From an uncultured Eubacteriales bacterium (lineage in GTDB: Bacteria; Bacillota; Clostridia; Christensenellales; UBA1242): a DNA stretch of 6,369 bases. The position numbers were made by a program, and so were the translations under genes. How positions within the stretch are numbered: the first letter of the stretch is position 1; each line of letters opens with the position of its first letter. Of the stretch, positions 1 through 6,034 are shown one piece after another. The notes under the pieces are model-generated. The model saw nothing but the letters and a program-made list of their open reading frames with translations, did no database searches and was not told where the DNA came from. The DNA is taken from the NCBI GenBank assembly GCA_902796285.1, contig CADBOH010000087.1:1-6369 (forward strand), given 5' to 3'.

Positions 1-24
1 AGTAACGATTACTGAACTAGACAT
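1..24 (-). CDS. N-terminus of an unidentified protein (partial, runs off window)
   Basis: An ATG at 24-22 opens a frame reading MSSSVIVT before the window ends. It is preceded, with a 7-nt gap, by a good Shine-Dalgarno stretch (GGAAGTG within 31-40). The gene lies about 58 nt downstream of the tmRNA 3' end on the same strand, with no convincing terminator between, so it may be read through from ssrA. Eight residues are too few to assign a family. The call rests only on the RBS plus start codon and could be accidental. Confidence 0.45.
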
Positions 25-82
25 AAATTTTCACTTCCTTTTTATTTTATTTTTTGGCTGATTTTTTCGACCTTTTTAAAAT

Positions 83-472
83 TGGTGGAGACGGAGGGAT
101 TCGAACCCTCTTCCGAAAAACTCGATTCAAAACTTTTCTACATGTTTAGTTTATGATTGTATTTCACTAAAAGTTAAGCCATAAACAACTTCTTTTAGCA
201 AGTCTTTTAAAATCGCAATCAATATAAAGACAAATTTTTGATGCAAGAGCGCTTTTGTTGACCCCAACTAGCAACCAAGCGATGCCGCTGTGGGATGATC
301 AAACCCTGTTGATCTAGTTGATTTTTGTTAAATTAAGCAGCGCATGCAAATGCATTGTCTAATTTAACTACGTTTTTGTTTGCGTTTATTTGTTTTTGTC
401 TCTATTAGGTGGAGGCACACCACATGCTTTACATTTTGACCAATGCTCCCCGTCGAAACCATTAACGCCCCC
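83..472 (-). ncRNA. ssrA: transfer-messenger RNA (tmRNA), one-piece
   Basis: This is tmRNA, which with SmpB rescues ribosomes stalled on broken mRNAs and encodes a degradation tag. The 5' end (472 downward) starts GGGGGCG and continues with the diagnostic TTAATGGTTTCGACGGGG. The 3' end carries a T-arm (GAGGG, loop TTCGAAT, CCCTC at 110-94) and an encoded CCA at 85-83. The seven-base-pair acceptor stem closes fully between 472-466 and 93-87. Its third pair is G-U (470 with 89), the identity element for alanyl-tRNA synthetase. A tag frame lies at 383-333, and a 9-bp helix (368-360 with 335-327) encloses most of it, as the known H5 helix does. The length of 390 nt is slightly above the usual 350-370. 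The 5' end is only 10 nt from the smpB stop codon, so it is probably cut from a smpB-ssrA transcript, by RNase P as in the known family. No terminator is evident downstream. Confidence 0.97.
333..383 (-). other. tmRNA tag-peptide reading frame
   Basis: This is the internal message of the tmRNA. Resumption at the GCA codon (383-381) gives ANKNVVKLDNAFACAA and ends at TAA (335-333). The GCA AAC start matches the Ala-Asn opening of most bacterial tags, and the terminal Ala-Ala is the protease-recognised end. The residue pair before it is Ala-Cys rather than the usual Ala-Leu or Val-Ala. The resume codon is inferred from similarity to known tags. The frame is fixed by the terminal Ala-Ala-stop. 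Confidence 0.85.
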
Positions 473-482
473 ATTGAAGGCT

Positions 483-926
483 TTAGTAGTTTTTTAGCAC
501 ACGGTCGAGATCTCTTGAAATAGCCTTTTTCTTCAAGACCTCTCTTTTATCATAAAGTTTCTTTCCTTTTGCAAGTGCGATTTCAACTTTAACCTTACCA
601 TTGTTTATGTAAACTTTGGTTGGGATTATTGAAAATCCTTTTTCAAGTATCTTTCGCTCTAGCTTTAAGATTTCCTCTTTATGCAAAAGCAACCTTCTTG
701 AGCGTTTTGTCTCGCTTTCAGATTGTGATGAATTTTCATAAGGGGCAATATAACAATTTTTCATAATTGCTTCGCCATCTTTTATGACAACGTAGCTATC
801 ACTTAAACTGATCTTGCCGCGGCTTACCGATTTTATCTCACTACCTTTAAGTTCAACGCCTGCTTCAATCGAGTCTGAAACGAAGAAATTATGATATGCT
901 TTTTTATTATTAGATATTATCTTCAT
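483..926 (-). CDS. smpB: SsrA-binding protein SmpB
   Basis: SmpB is a 147-residue OB-fold protein that binds the tRNA-like domain of tmRNA and places it in the ribosomal A site and mRNA channel. Family signatures are the start MKIISNNKKAYHNFFV, then GVELKGSEIKSV (23-34), LSDSYV (41-46), RRLLLHK (77-83), and GKKLYDKRE (121-129) before a basic C-terminal tail. The start chosen is the ATG at 926, with AGGAAG 4 nt upstream. It matches the usual family start. A longer frame opening at a TTG (965) adds 13 residues unlike SmpB, and those bases are a promoter. The segment normally reading like NHDPxRxRKLLLH is SSQSESETKRSRRLLLH here (66-82), an unusual Ser/Glu-rich variant. The stop is 10 nt from the tmRNA, consistent with co-expression. 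Confidence 0.96.
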   Translation of the reverse strand: MKIISNNKKAYHNFFVSDSIEAGVELKGSEIKSVSRGKISLSDSYVVIKDGEAIMKNCYIAPYENSSQSESETKRSRRLLLHKEEILKLERKILEKGFSIIPTKVYINNGKVKVEIALAKGKKLYDKREVLKKKAISRDLDRVLKNY

Positions 927-936
927 CTCGCTTCCT

Positions 937-965
937 ATTATAACACTATTTATCGACTTTTTCAA
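937..965 (-). promoter_or_regulatory. sigma-A promoter for smpB-ssrA
   Basis: Read on the minus strand, TTGAAA (965-960) is followed by exactly 17 nt and a perfect TATAAT (942-937). The predicted start of transcription is near 931-928, only 2-5 nt before the smpB ATG at 926. The SD-like AGGAAG (936-931) would then lie largely or wholly upstream of the transcript. It is preceded by very A/T-rich DNA resembling an UP element. The match is seen directly; use in the cell is inferred. Confidence 0.8.
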
Positions 966-978
966 TACATAATTTTAA

Positions 979-1075
979 TTTTTTTATAAAAACTTTGATT
1001 TTTTATCGTTTTTTGCACTTTTTTTCGAAAAATTACGCTTTTTTTGCACTTTTTTGCTCATTTTTTCTAAATTTT
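979..1075. other. phased A-tract array, probable curved DNA upstream of smpB promoter
   Basis: The rnr-smpB gap (966-1085) contains no gene. T-runs on the plus strand lie at 979-985, 999-1004, 1009-1014, 1019-1025, 1039-1045, 1050-1055, 1061-1066 and 1072-1075, with opposite A-runs at 988-992 and 1028-1032. Most centres are about 10-11 bp apart, one helical turn. A 16-base unit (ttttttgcactttttt) occurs at 1009-1024 and 1040-1055, offset by 31 bp or three turns. Phased A-tracts are known to bend DNA, and here they sit just upstream of a strong promoter. Low-complexity drift is an alternative. No terminator hairpin for rnr is present: the only palindrome, tttttcgaaaaa at 1021-1032, has almost no GC. 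Confidence 0.6.
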
Positions 1076-1085
1076 CATTAATTTA

Positions 1086-3176
1086 TTATTTAATAAACCC
1101 AACAAATGAGAAGTCAATTCTTCTTGTATAAATATTTGAGGCAATGAGTTTTACCTTTACTCTATCACCAACTGAAAAGCACATTCTTTGTCCTTTAAGT
1201 TTGAGCTGCTTTTCAAACAACAAAAATCCATCGTCTGGCAAATCCTCAATTTTGATAAGTCCTTCAACTGTGTTGTCAAGTTCAACAAAGAAACCAAAGT
1301 TTGTAACTGATGAGATAACCCCCTCAAACTCTTCGCCAAGCCTATCCTTCATAAGATATGCCTTCCACAAATCGTCAACTTCACGTTCTGCCTTATCTGC
1401 ATTTTTTTCAGTCAAACTTGATTGTTGCCCGGCCTCATAAGTAAATGTGTCAAGTTCTTCCATTCTTGCCCCACTAAGCTTTCCTTTATGAAGCACTTCT
1501 TTTATTATTCTGTGAATTGTCAAATCGGGATATCTTCTAATTGGTGATGTGAAGTGACAATAATATTTAAGCGCAAGCCCAAAGTGCCCTAAGCACTCAT
1601 TTGTGTATTTAGCCTTTTGCATTGATCTGAGCAGAACTTTATTAACCGTTTCTGTAAATGGTTTGCCTTCAACAAGTTTAATTAAATTTTGATAATAGTC
1701 TGGAGTGATTGGATTTGGAATCGCTGGTGTTTTAATGCCAAGCCCCTTTAAATACTCAACCACTGCCAGTGTTTTTTCCTTTCTTGGTGCTTCATGCACT
1801 CTATAAACAAATGGAAAATCATTATCATAGTATTCTTTTGCAACTGTCTGGTTTGCAAGCACCATAAAATCTTCAATTAGCCTATGAGCATCATTTCTTT
1901 CCCTTTTTTCAAAGTCAACCGCCATGCCATTTTCATCAAAAACAAATTGTACTTCTGGTATTTCAAAATCAAGGCATCCATTTTGTTTGTTTTTCTCTTG
2001 CACGATTTTTGAAAGTTTGTGCATAAGTAAAAGTTCTTCTCTTACTGACATTGTTTTTTCGTCAGCCTCTTCCCCACACAAAACTTTATAAACATTTGTG
2101 TAATTGAGTCTTGCCTTGCTTTTTATAACACTCTCATAAATCTTATGCGATTTAACTTGCCCATCCTCACCAATAAGCATTTCACATGTAAGAGTTAGCC
2201 TCTCAACATTTTCATTTAATGAGCAAATACCATTTGAAAGTTCTTTTGGCAACATTGGCAATACTGATGTTGGAAAATAAACACTTGTACCTCTTTTATA
2301 TGCCTCTTCATCAACAAGTGTTTCATATTTTACATACTCTCCCACATCGGCGATATGCACCCCTAGCAAATATCCATCGTCTACCTTTTCAATCGATACG
2401 GCATCATCAAGATCCTTTGCATCTTCACCATCAATAGTAAATGTCACTTTTTGTGTGAGGTCAATCCTGCCCTTCTTTTGACTAGGCAAAACCTCTTGCG
2501 GCAATTTTTTTACTTCATCCAAAACACTTTGTGGAAATACTTCATAAAGTTGATGATCTCTTATTAGAGCAAGTTCACACGCTTTTATGTCATCTTCTCT
2601 TCCAAGAACTTCCACAACTTTGCCTAAAAAGTTGTTGTTTTCTCTTGAAAGTTTAACAACTACTCTGTCGCCTATATCCACTTTTATCCCATTATCAACA
2701 ATCCTAACTTTAAATGGAATATGATTATTATCTGGGTCAACAAAAAAGTTTCTGCCTATCTTTTCAACAACGCCCGTAATGATATCAATTGGATCATAAA
2801 TGCTAACAATCTGTCCATCTTGCCCATCAACACTTTGTGATAAAATTCGCAAAATTACTTTATCACCATCAATAGCGCCACCTGTTTGACCGGCTGGAAT
2901 AAAAACATCTTCTTCACTATTTTCAATTTGACAAAATCCAAACCCTTTTGAATTGCCAATAAAAGTTCCCTTTGTATAAACAGATGATGGTATTTTTATA
3001 AACTTATCTTTTTTAACTTCAAAAATTTGCCCATCTTTAACAAGTTTATTAAAATCTTTTACAACTTCTGCATGATCAAGTGAATATGTTTTTTCAATAA
3101 AAGAAAAAAGATTGTCTAGCCCTTTATACGCTAAACCATCTTTTAACAAATTCAAAATCTTCTGTTTTGCTCTCAA
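1086..3176 (-). CDS. rnr: ribonuclease R (3'-5' exoribonuclease)
   Basis: RNase R is a processive 3'-5' exonuclease that degrades structured RNA, including mRNAs released by trans-translation, so its place before smpB and ssrA makes functional sense. From the TTG at 3176 it has 696 residues. It shows an N-terminal winged-helix-like segment (about 3-62), a cold-shock domain (about 68-112, TKGTFIGNSKGFGF), a second OB region to about 190, the RNB catalytic domain (about 235-610) and an S1 domain (about 614-695). The motif IDGEDAKDLDDAV carries the four metal-binding aspartates (249, 255, 257, 258), and HFTSPIRRYPDLTIHR (541-556) is the other hallmark. It ends right after S1, without the lysine-rich tail of E. 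coli. The TTG at 3176 is preferred because AGGGG lies 6 nt upstream. That leaves 1 nt after the secG stop, suggesting translational coupling. A TTG at 3191 lacks an RBS. Confidence 0.96.
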   Translation of the reverse strand: MRAKQKILNLLKDGLAYKGLDNLFSFIEKTYSLDHAEVVKDFNKLVKDGQIFEVKKDKFIKIPSSVYTKGTFIGNSKGFGFCQIENSEEDVFIPAGQTGGAIDGDKVILRILSQSVDGQDGQIVSIYDPIDIITGVVEKIGRNFFVDPDNNHIPFKVRIVDNGIKVDIGDRVVVKLSRENNNFLGKVVEVLGREDDIKACELALIRDHQLYEVFPQSVLDEVKKLPQEVLPSQKKGRIDLTQKVTFTIDGEDAKDLDDAVSIEKVDDGYLLGVHIADVGEYVKYETLVDEEAYKRGTSVYFPTSVLPMLPKELSNGICSLNENVERLTLTCEMLIGEDGQVKSHKIYESVIKSKARLNYTNVYKVLCGEEADEKTMSVREELLLMHKLSKIVQEKNKQNGCLDFEIPEVQFVFDENGMAVDFEKRERNDAHRLIEDFMVLANQTVAKEYYDNDFPFVYRVHEAPRKEKTLAVVEYLKGLGIKTPAIPNPITPDYYQNLIKLVEGKPFTETVNKVLLRSMQKAKYTNECLGHFGLALKYYCHFTSPIRRYPDLTIHRIIKEVLHKGKLSGARMEELDTFTYEAGQQSSLTEKNADKAEREVDDLWKAYLMKDRLGEEFEGVISSVTNFGFFVELDNTVEGLIKIEDLPDDGFLLFEKQLKLKGQRMCFSVGDRVKVKLIASNIYTRRIDFSFVGFIK

Positions 3177-3177
3177 C

Positions 3178-3501
3178 TTACACCCCTGCAATTATTTCAC
3201 TGACGAAGAATAAAATAACGCATACAAAAATAATTATTGCCATAGAGATAGTTATTCTTTTTAAAATCGCATCTCTTGAGGCCCCTTTATTTTGTGAGTA
3301 ATAACTTTCTTGGGTTGTACCAGAAAAAGCATCAAGCCCATTGTTGTTATCGTTTGATTGCATAAGTGTTGTAACTATCATTACAATTGCACAGGCAAAT
3401 ACAATCCCAAACAAAACATAACGCAAAATAGGCAATGTTGTTGTCCAAAAATCGTTTATAATTTCTCCATTATTAAGTAATCCTAAAAATAAGTTTTTCA
3501 T
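3178..3501 (-). CDS. secG: preprotein translocase subunit SecG
   Basis: SecG is the small accessory subunit of the SecYEG channel in the cytoplasmic membrane and assists SecA-driven export. The 107 residues contain two membrane helices (about 28-47 and 83-101). The first ends in the typical LMQ, and a loop with AFSG (58-61) and YYSQNKGASRD (67-77) corresponds to the family's FGG and FFGxRGA positions, degenerate here. About 25 residues precede the first helix, longer than usual for SecG. The ATG start is supported by AGAGGAG 5 nt upstream. The gene lies 12 nt after a small membrane protein gene and 1 nt before rnr, so the three are almost certainly one operon. The secG-rnr-smpB-ssrA order supports the call, given weak sequence conservation. 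Confidence 0.88.
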   Translation of the reverse strand: MKNLFLGLLNNGEIINDFWTTTLPILRYVLFGIVFACAIVMIVTTLMQSNDNNNGLDAFSGTTQESYYSQNKGASRDAILKRITISMAIIIFVCVILFFVSEIIAGV

Positions 3502-3513
3502 TGTTTCTCCTCT

Positions 3514-3750
3514 TTAATTTATTAACAAATAGCAGAACCATGCTATAAACAGCGCAAATATGATAAACACAATTATCTCGCCCCATTTAATTTTAATTTT
3601 TGTCTTATTGATTGATGCCCTAATAATATCTTGAAATAAATAGAGTGCAACAAGCAAAAGCGCTACTGTTAAAATAATAAGCCAAGTTCTACCAAGCCCA
3701 CTTTCAATTGCTCTTCCCCAATCGTCAAACCAATTGCATAATAAACTCAT
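3514..3750 (-). CDS. small two-helix membrane protein of unknown function, first gene of secG operon
   Basis: I do not recognise this family. The likely product has 78 residues, starting MSLLCNWFDDWGRAIESGLG. A longer frame begins at an ATG at 3771, but AGGAG sits 6 nt before the ATG at 3750, and the predicted transcript start of the nearer promoter falls downstream of 3771, so 3750 is chosen. Two hydrophobic segments (about 23-43 and 59-77) flank a lysine-rich loop (44-58, with R44, K49, K51, K53, K55). By the positive-inside rule that puts the loop in the cytoplasm and both termini outside. The N-terminal 20 residues are Trp-rich and may lie on the membrane surface. SecG has the same size class and topology, so a role near the translocon is conceivable, but no SecG motif is visible. 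The gene ends 12 nt before secG. Confidence 0.75.
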   Translation of the reverse strand: MSLLCNWFDDWGRAIESGLGRTWLIILTVALLLVALYLFQDIIRASINKTKIKIKWGEIIVFIIFALFIAWFCYLLIN

Positions 3751-3769
3751 ATTTTTCTCCTTCGTTAAC

Positions 3770-3798
3770 ATTTTAACACATCAAACATGAAAATTCAA
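3770..3798 (-). promoter_or_regulatory. proximal promoter (P2) of the small membrane protein-secG-rnr operon
   Basis: On the minus strand TTGAAT (3798-3793), a 17-nt spacer and TAAAAT (3775-3770) form a reasonable sigma-A promoter. Transcription would begin near 3763, giving a leader of about 12 nt that holds the AGGAG. The match is weaker than the distal promoter, and its -35 overlaps an AT-rich inverted repeat. Confidence 0.5.
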
Positions 3799-3825
3799 TA
3801 TATTTTTTTAATATATTTAATTGAA
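3794..3825. repeat. AT-rich imperfect inverted repeat between the tandem promoters
   Basis: The outer arms TTCAAT (3794-3799) and ATTGAA (3820-3825) are perfect. Inside them, ATAT-type arms pair with a 3-nt bulge. It lies in the leader of transcripts from the distal promoter and covers the -35 of the proximal one, so it could be an operator or a weak RNA hairpin. In such AT-rich DNA chance is also plausible. Confidence 0.3.
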
Positions 3826-3844
3826 AGTAGAACTAACAAAAATA

Positions 3845-3873
3845 ATTATAACTATTTTTACATTTTAGGTCAA
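3845..3873 (-). promoter_or_regulatory. distal promoter (P1) of the small membrane protein-secG-rnr operon
   Basis: TTGACC (3873-3868), a 17-nt spacer and a perfect TATAAT (3850-3845) on the minus strand make a near-consensus sigma-A promoter. The predicted start is near 3838, giving a leader of about 88 nt before the ATG at 3750. It lies just after the terminator at 3934-3960, as expected for a new transcription unit. Confidence 0.8.
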
Positions 3874-3891
3874 ACATTTAATCGCCTTTTC

Positions 3892-3920
3892 GATTTGAAA
3901 ATCAAATTTTTTGTCAAATC
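3892..3920. repeat. TCAAAT/ATTTGA inverted half-sites upstream of P1
   Basis: gatttga at 3892-3898 faces tcaaat at 3902-3907 (ATTTGA-AAA-TCAAAT, a perfect dyad with a 3-nt centre). A further tcaaatc follows at 3914-3920. The three sites sit about 20-45 bp upstream of the P1 -35 box, where an activator could bind. No specific regulator can be named, and AT-rich chance is possible. Confidence 0.3.
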
Positions 3921-3933
3921 TATATGGTTAAAT

Positions 3934-3960
3934 AAAAAAAGCGCTCTTTGAAAGAGCGTT
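3934..3960 (-). terminator. intrinsic terminator after the 74-aa membrane protein gene
   Basis: A perfect inverted repeat with 8-bp arms (cgctcttt 3942-3949 and aaagagcg 3951-3958) is followed on the minus strand by seven Ts (3940-3934). It starts 13 nt past the stop codon at 3971. In RNA the closed part is about 6 bp with a 5-nt loop. The plus strand also has a short T-run after it (3959-3963), so it may work weakly in both directions. Confidence 0.88.
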
Positions 3961-3970
3961 TTCTTTACTA

Positions 3971-4195
3971 TTAAACGTTTAATAGGCGCATAATTCTCTT
4001 GTTTAAGATCATGCAAACGATGTCGCAAATCCAGATAATGTTGAAGCCGAAGAAAAGTCTGATAATACCAGCAACAATTTTGCCTTCGCCAAATCTAGTT
4101 AAAACACCCAAAATCCATGATGTAACAGGAATGATTGCAAGAATAAGACTTACAACCCAGCCTAATCCAAAATAATCTTTTGATTGTTTTGCCAT
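3971..4195 (-). CDS. small two-helix membrane protein, TM2-like C-terminal half
   Basis: This 74-residue protein has two membrane segments (about 11-32 and 40-64) joined by a short loop RFGEGK (34-39) and a basic tail NKRIMRLL. The second half, GKIVAGIIRLFFGFNIIWICDIVCMIL (split as GKIVAGIIRLFF then GFNIIWICDIVCMIL), resembles the end of the TM2 domain, where a Gly-rich helix leads to a conserved Trp-Ile-x-Asp. TM2 proteins are membrane proteins of mostly unknown function, so the resemblance gives no activity. The start is firm, with AGGAGGG (4210-4204) 8 nt before the ATG. The gene has its own promoter and terminator, so it is a single-gene unit between glmS and the secG operon. No functional link to either neighbour is shown. 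Confidence 0.82.
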   Translation of the reverse strand: MAKQSKDYFGLGWVVSLILAIIPVTSWILGVLTRFGEGKIVAGIIRLFFGFNIIWICDIVCMILNKRIMRLLNV

Positions 4196-4216
4196 GTGCG
4201 TAACCCTCCTATCCTG

Positions 4217-4245
4217 ATTATATAACTTATTAAAAAATAAATCAA
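4217..4245 (-). promoter_or_regulatory. promoter of the TM2-like membrane protein gene
   Basis: TTGATT (4245-4240), a 17-nt spacer and a perfect TATAAT (4222-4217) lie on the minus strand in the 78-nt gap after glmS. Transcription should begin near 4210, at or very close to the first base of the Shine-Dalgarno sequence, giving a leader of only about 15 nt. No convincing glmS terminator is visible in the gap, so read-through from glmS is also likely. Confidence 0.72.
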
Positions 4246-4273
4246 CTAAAACATACAGTTTACAAAATAATTT

Positions 4274-6034
4274 TTATTCAACAGTAACACTTTTTGCTAA
4301 ATTTCTTGGTTTATCTGGATTTGTCTTTTTTGTGACAGCTACATAATATGCTAGCTTTTGCAATAAAACAATTGTTTGCACCGGCATAAGTTCACTTGTT
4401 GTGTTTTTTACTTTAAAAACATAGTCAAACTCTTTTTGAATAGTCTCTGTCACGATTTGATTTGTAACAAGGCAAAGTTTTGCCCCACGTGATTTGGTTT
4501 CATAGGCATTGTTTATCGTTTTAATAAAAAGTTCACTTTCGGTTGCAAGCACAACTAATATTGTGCCCTCTTCAACCAAAGCAATTGGCCCATGTTTTAA
4601 CTCTCCGCTCGGTTCAACAATTGAATTGATGTATGATATCTCCTTCAACTTTAATGAGGCTTCAAGAGATGTAATATAGTCAAAGCCCCTACCTATAAAA
4701 AGTACTTTATCTTCACTCGCCAACTTTTTAGCAAAGCGTTTAAGTTTTTCATCATCCCCAAAGTCTAAATCTTCTTTTAGCGAAACAAGGTCATCAATAT
4801 AATTTTGGCCAGAAAGCACTTTTGAAAGTAAGAATAACACTGCGCACTGCCCAACAAATGCTTTTGTTGATGCCACCGCAATTTCAGGCCCCGCAAAAAT
4901 TGGAAGATTTATATCTGCCTTGCAAGCAATTGTGCTATATGAAACATTTGTTATTGAAACAATTTTTGCACCACATCGTTTTGCATAATCAAGTGATGCA
5001 ATAGTATCAATTGTTTCGCCGCTTTGACTGATAAATACACATAGTGATTTTTGATCAAGTATACGATTTTGATAAGAAAATTCACTTGCTCTTTCGCAAA
5101 ATACATCTTTTTTTATGTTATTCATAAAATATCTTTGCCCAATAAGTCCTGCATGATATGCAGTGCCACAACCTACAAAGTAAACCCTATTAAAATCAAT
5201 TTCTGTTACTTTTTCTAGCAGTTTCTTATAAAGTGGTGATGAGTAGTTTTGAATTATATTTCCCAAAACATTTTTGCTTTCATATATTTCTTTAAGCATA
5301 AAATGCTCATAACCATTTTTGCCATCAACAAAATAATCTATATCTAGTTTTTTGCTTTTTTTTAACACTACTTTATCGTGTTTATCGATAAACACAACCT
5401 TTTTTAAATCAAGTTTGCCATATTCTCCATCATCAACAGGATAAAAACTATCACAAGCCCCAACAAAGCAACTTGGGTCACTTGCAATCATCGAGCAATC
5501 TTTGCCTATTGCCACATATAGTGGGCTTTTGTTTTTGGCAAAATATATTGAATTATTTTTCTTTGATATTATTGCAAAAGCATAAGTGCCCTTTATTTTT
5601 TTTACTAAGTTTTGTATCTTTTTAAGCGACAACCTTCCACTAAGCAATTTTGCCGCCACCTCGCTATCGGTTTCTCCATAAAAGTATACTCCTTTTTCTT
5701 CTAACGCACTTTTCAATTCCTCGAAATTTTCAATTATCCCATTATGTACAAGCGCAACTTCGCCTTTTGATGAAAAGTGTGGATGAGCATTCTCAATAGT
5801 TATTTTGCCATGAGTTGCCCATCTCGTGTGTGCGATACCAAGCCCAAACTCACTTTTAACACAAGTTTTTTCTCTCAGTTTTTCAACGCTCCCCTTGCTT
5901 TTCTCAACGTAAAAATTACCATGCCTTAAAACACACAAGCCTGCTGAGTCATATCCTCTATATTCAAGTTTTTCAAGTCCTTTTAAAAGTTTCTGTTCAA
6001 CATTATTTCCTATGTAACCAATTATTCCACACAT
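4274..6034 (-). CDS. glmS: glutamine--fructose-6-phosphate aminotransferase (isomerizing)
   Basis: GlmS converts fructose-6-phosphate and glutamine to glucosamine-6-phosphate and glutamate in the cytoplasm, the entry step to UDP-GlcNAc and peptidoglycan. The glutaminase domain starts MCGIIGYIG, so Cys2 becomes the N-terminal nucleophile after Met removal. It continues with YRGYDSAG (25-32), HTRWATHG (69-76), HNGIIENF (97-104) and GETDSE (120-125). Two sugar-isomerase domains follow, with GCGTAYHAG (288-296), SQSGETIDT (336-344), ASTKAF (388-393) and EPSGELKHGP (474-483). The C-terminus NPDKPRNLAKSVTVE is the conserved catalytic tail. The 586 residues are slightly below the usual 600-610 and complete at both ends. 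AGGAG lies 6 nt before the ATG. A TTGACA (6097-6092) lies upstream, but no good -10 follows at the right spacing. I see no glmS ribozyme in the leader. Confidence 0.98.
   Translation of the reverse strand: MCGIIGYIGNNVEQKLLKGLEKLEYRGYDSAGLCVLRHGNFYVEKSKGSVEKLREKTCVKSEFGLGIAHTRWATHGKITIENAHPHFSSKGEVALVHNGIIENFEELKSALEEKGVYFYGETDSEVAAKLLSGRLSLKKIQNLVKKIKGTYAFAIISKKNNSIYFAKNKSPLYVAIGKDCSMIASDPSCFVGACDSFYPVDDGEYGKLDLKKVVFIDKHDKVVLKKSKKLDIDYFVDGKNGYEHFMLKEIYESKNVLGNIIQNYSSPLYKKLLEKVTEIDFNRVYFVGCGTAYHAGLIGQRYFMNNIKKDVFCERASEFSYQNRILDQKSLCVFISQSGETIDTIASLDYAKRCGAKIVSITNVSYSTIACKADINLPIFAGPEIAVASTKAFVGQCAVLFLLSKVLSGQNYIDDLVSLKEDLDFGDDEKLKRFAKKLASEDKVLFIGRGFDYITSLEASLKLKEISYINSIVEPSGELKHGPIALVEEGTILVVLATESELFIKTINNAYETKSRGAKLCLVTNQIVTETIQKEFDYVFKVKNTTSELMPVQTIVLLQKLAYYVAVTKKTNPDKPRNLAKSVTVE

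Noticed and set aside
25..82. Terminator downstream of ssrA
   Set aside because: The gap is A/T-rich, but the best stem has only about 3 bp.
83..115. 3' half of a tRNA gene
   Set aside because: The T-arm and CCA belong to the tmRNA. The acceptor partner is at 466-472, with the tag frame between.
478..520. Separate ssrA promoter inside the 3' end of smpB
   Set aside because: Only a weak TACTAA is present, at a poor distance and without a -35.
927..965. Thirteen extra N-terminal codons of smpB beginning at a TTG
   Set aside because: The extension has no ribosome site and no resemblance to SmpB, and its bases form a promoter. The ATG at 926 has an SD and matches the family start.
1021..1032. 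Terminator after rnr at tttttcgaaaaa
   Set aside because: The palindrome has only two GC bases and would make an unstable hairpin. It fits better as part of the A-tract array.
1144..1440. 98-codon open frame on the plus strand
   Set aside because: It lies fully inside rnr on the opposite strand, and its serine-rich low-complexity product is a shadow of the real gene.
2219..2437. 72-codon plus-strand open frame, and similar frames at 1157-1339 and 4822-5004
   Set aside because: All lie within rnr or glmS, lack ribosome sites and have no family features.
3177..3191. Alternative rnr start at a TTG overlapping secG by 14 nt
   Set aside because: No SD precedes it, whereas AGGGG lies 6 nt before the TTG at 3176.
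3751..3771. Longer start (ATG at 3771) for the 78-aa membrane protein
   Set aside because: The AGGAG lies between the two ATGs at ideal distance from 3750, and the proximal promoter would start transcripts downstream of 3771.
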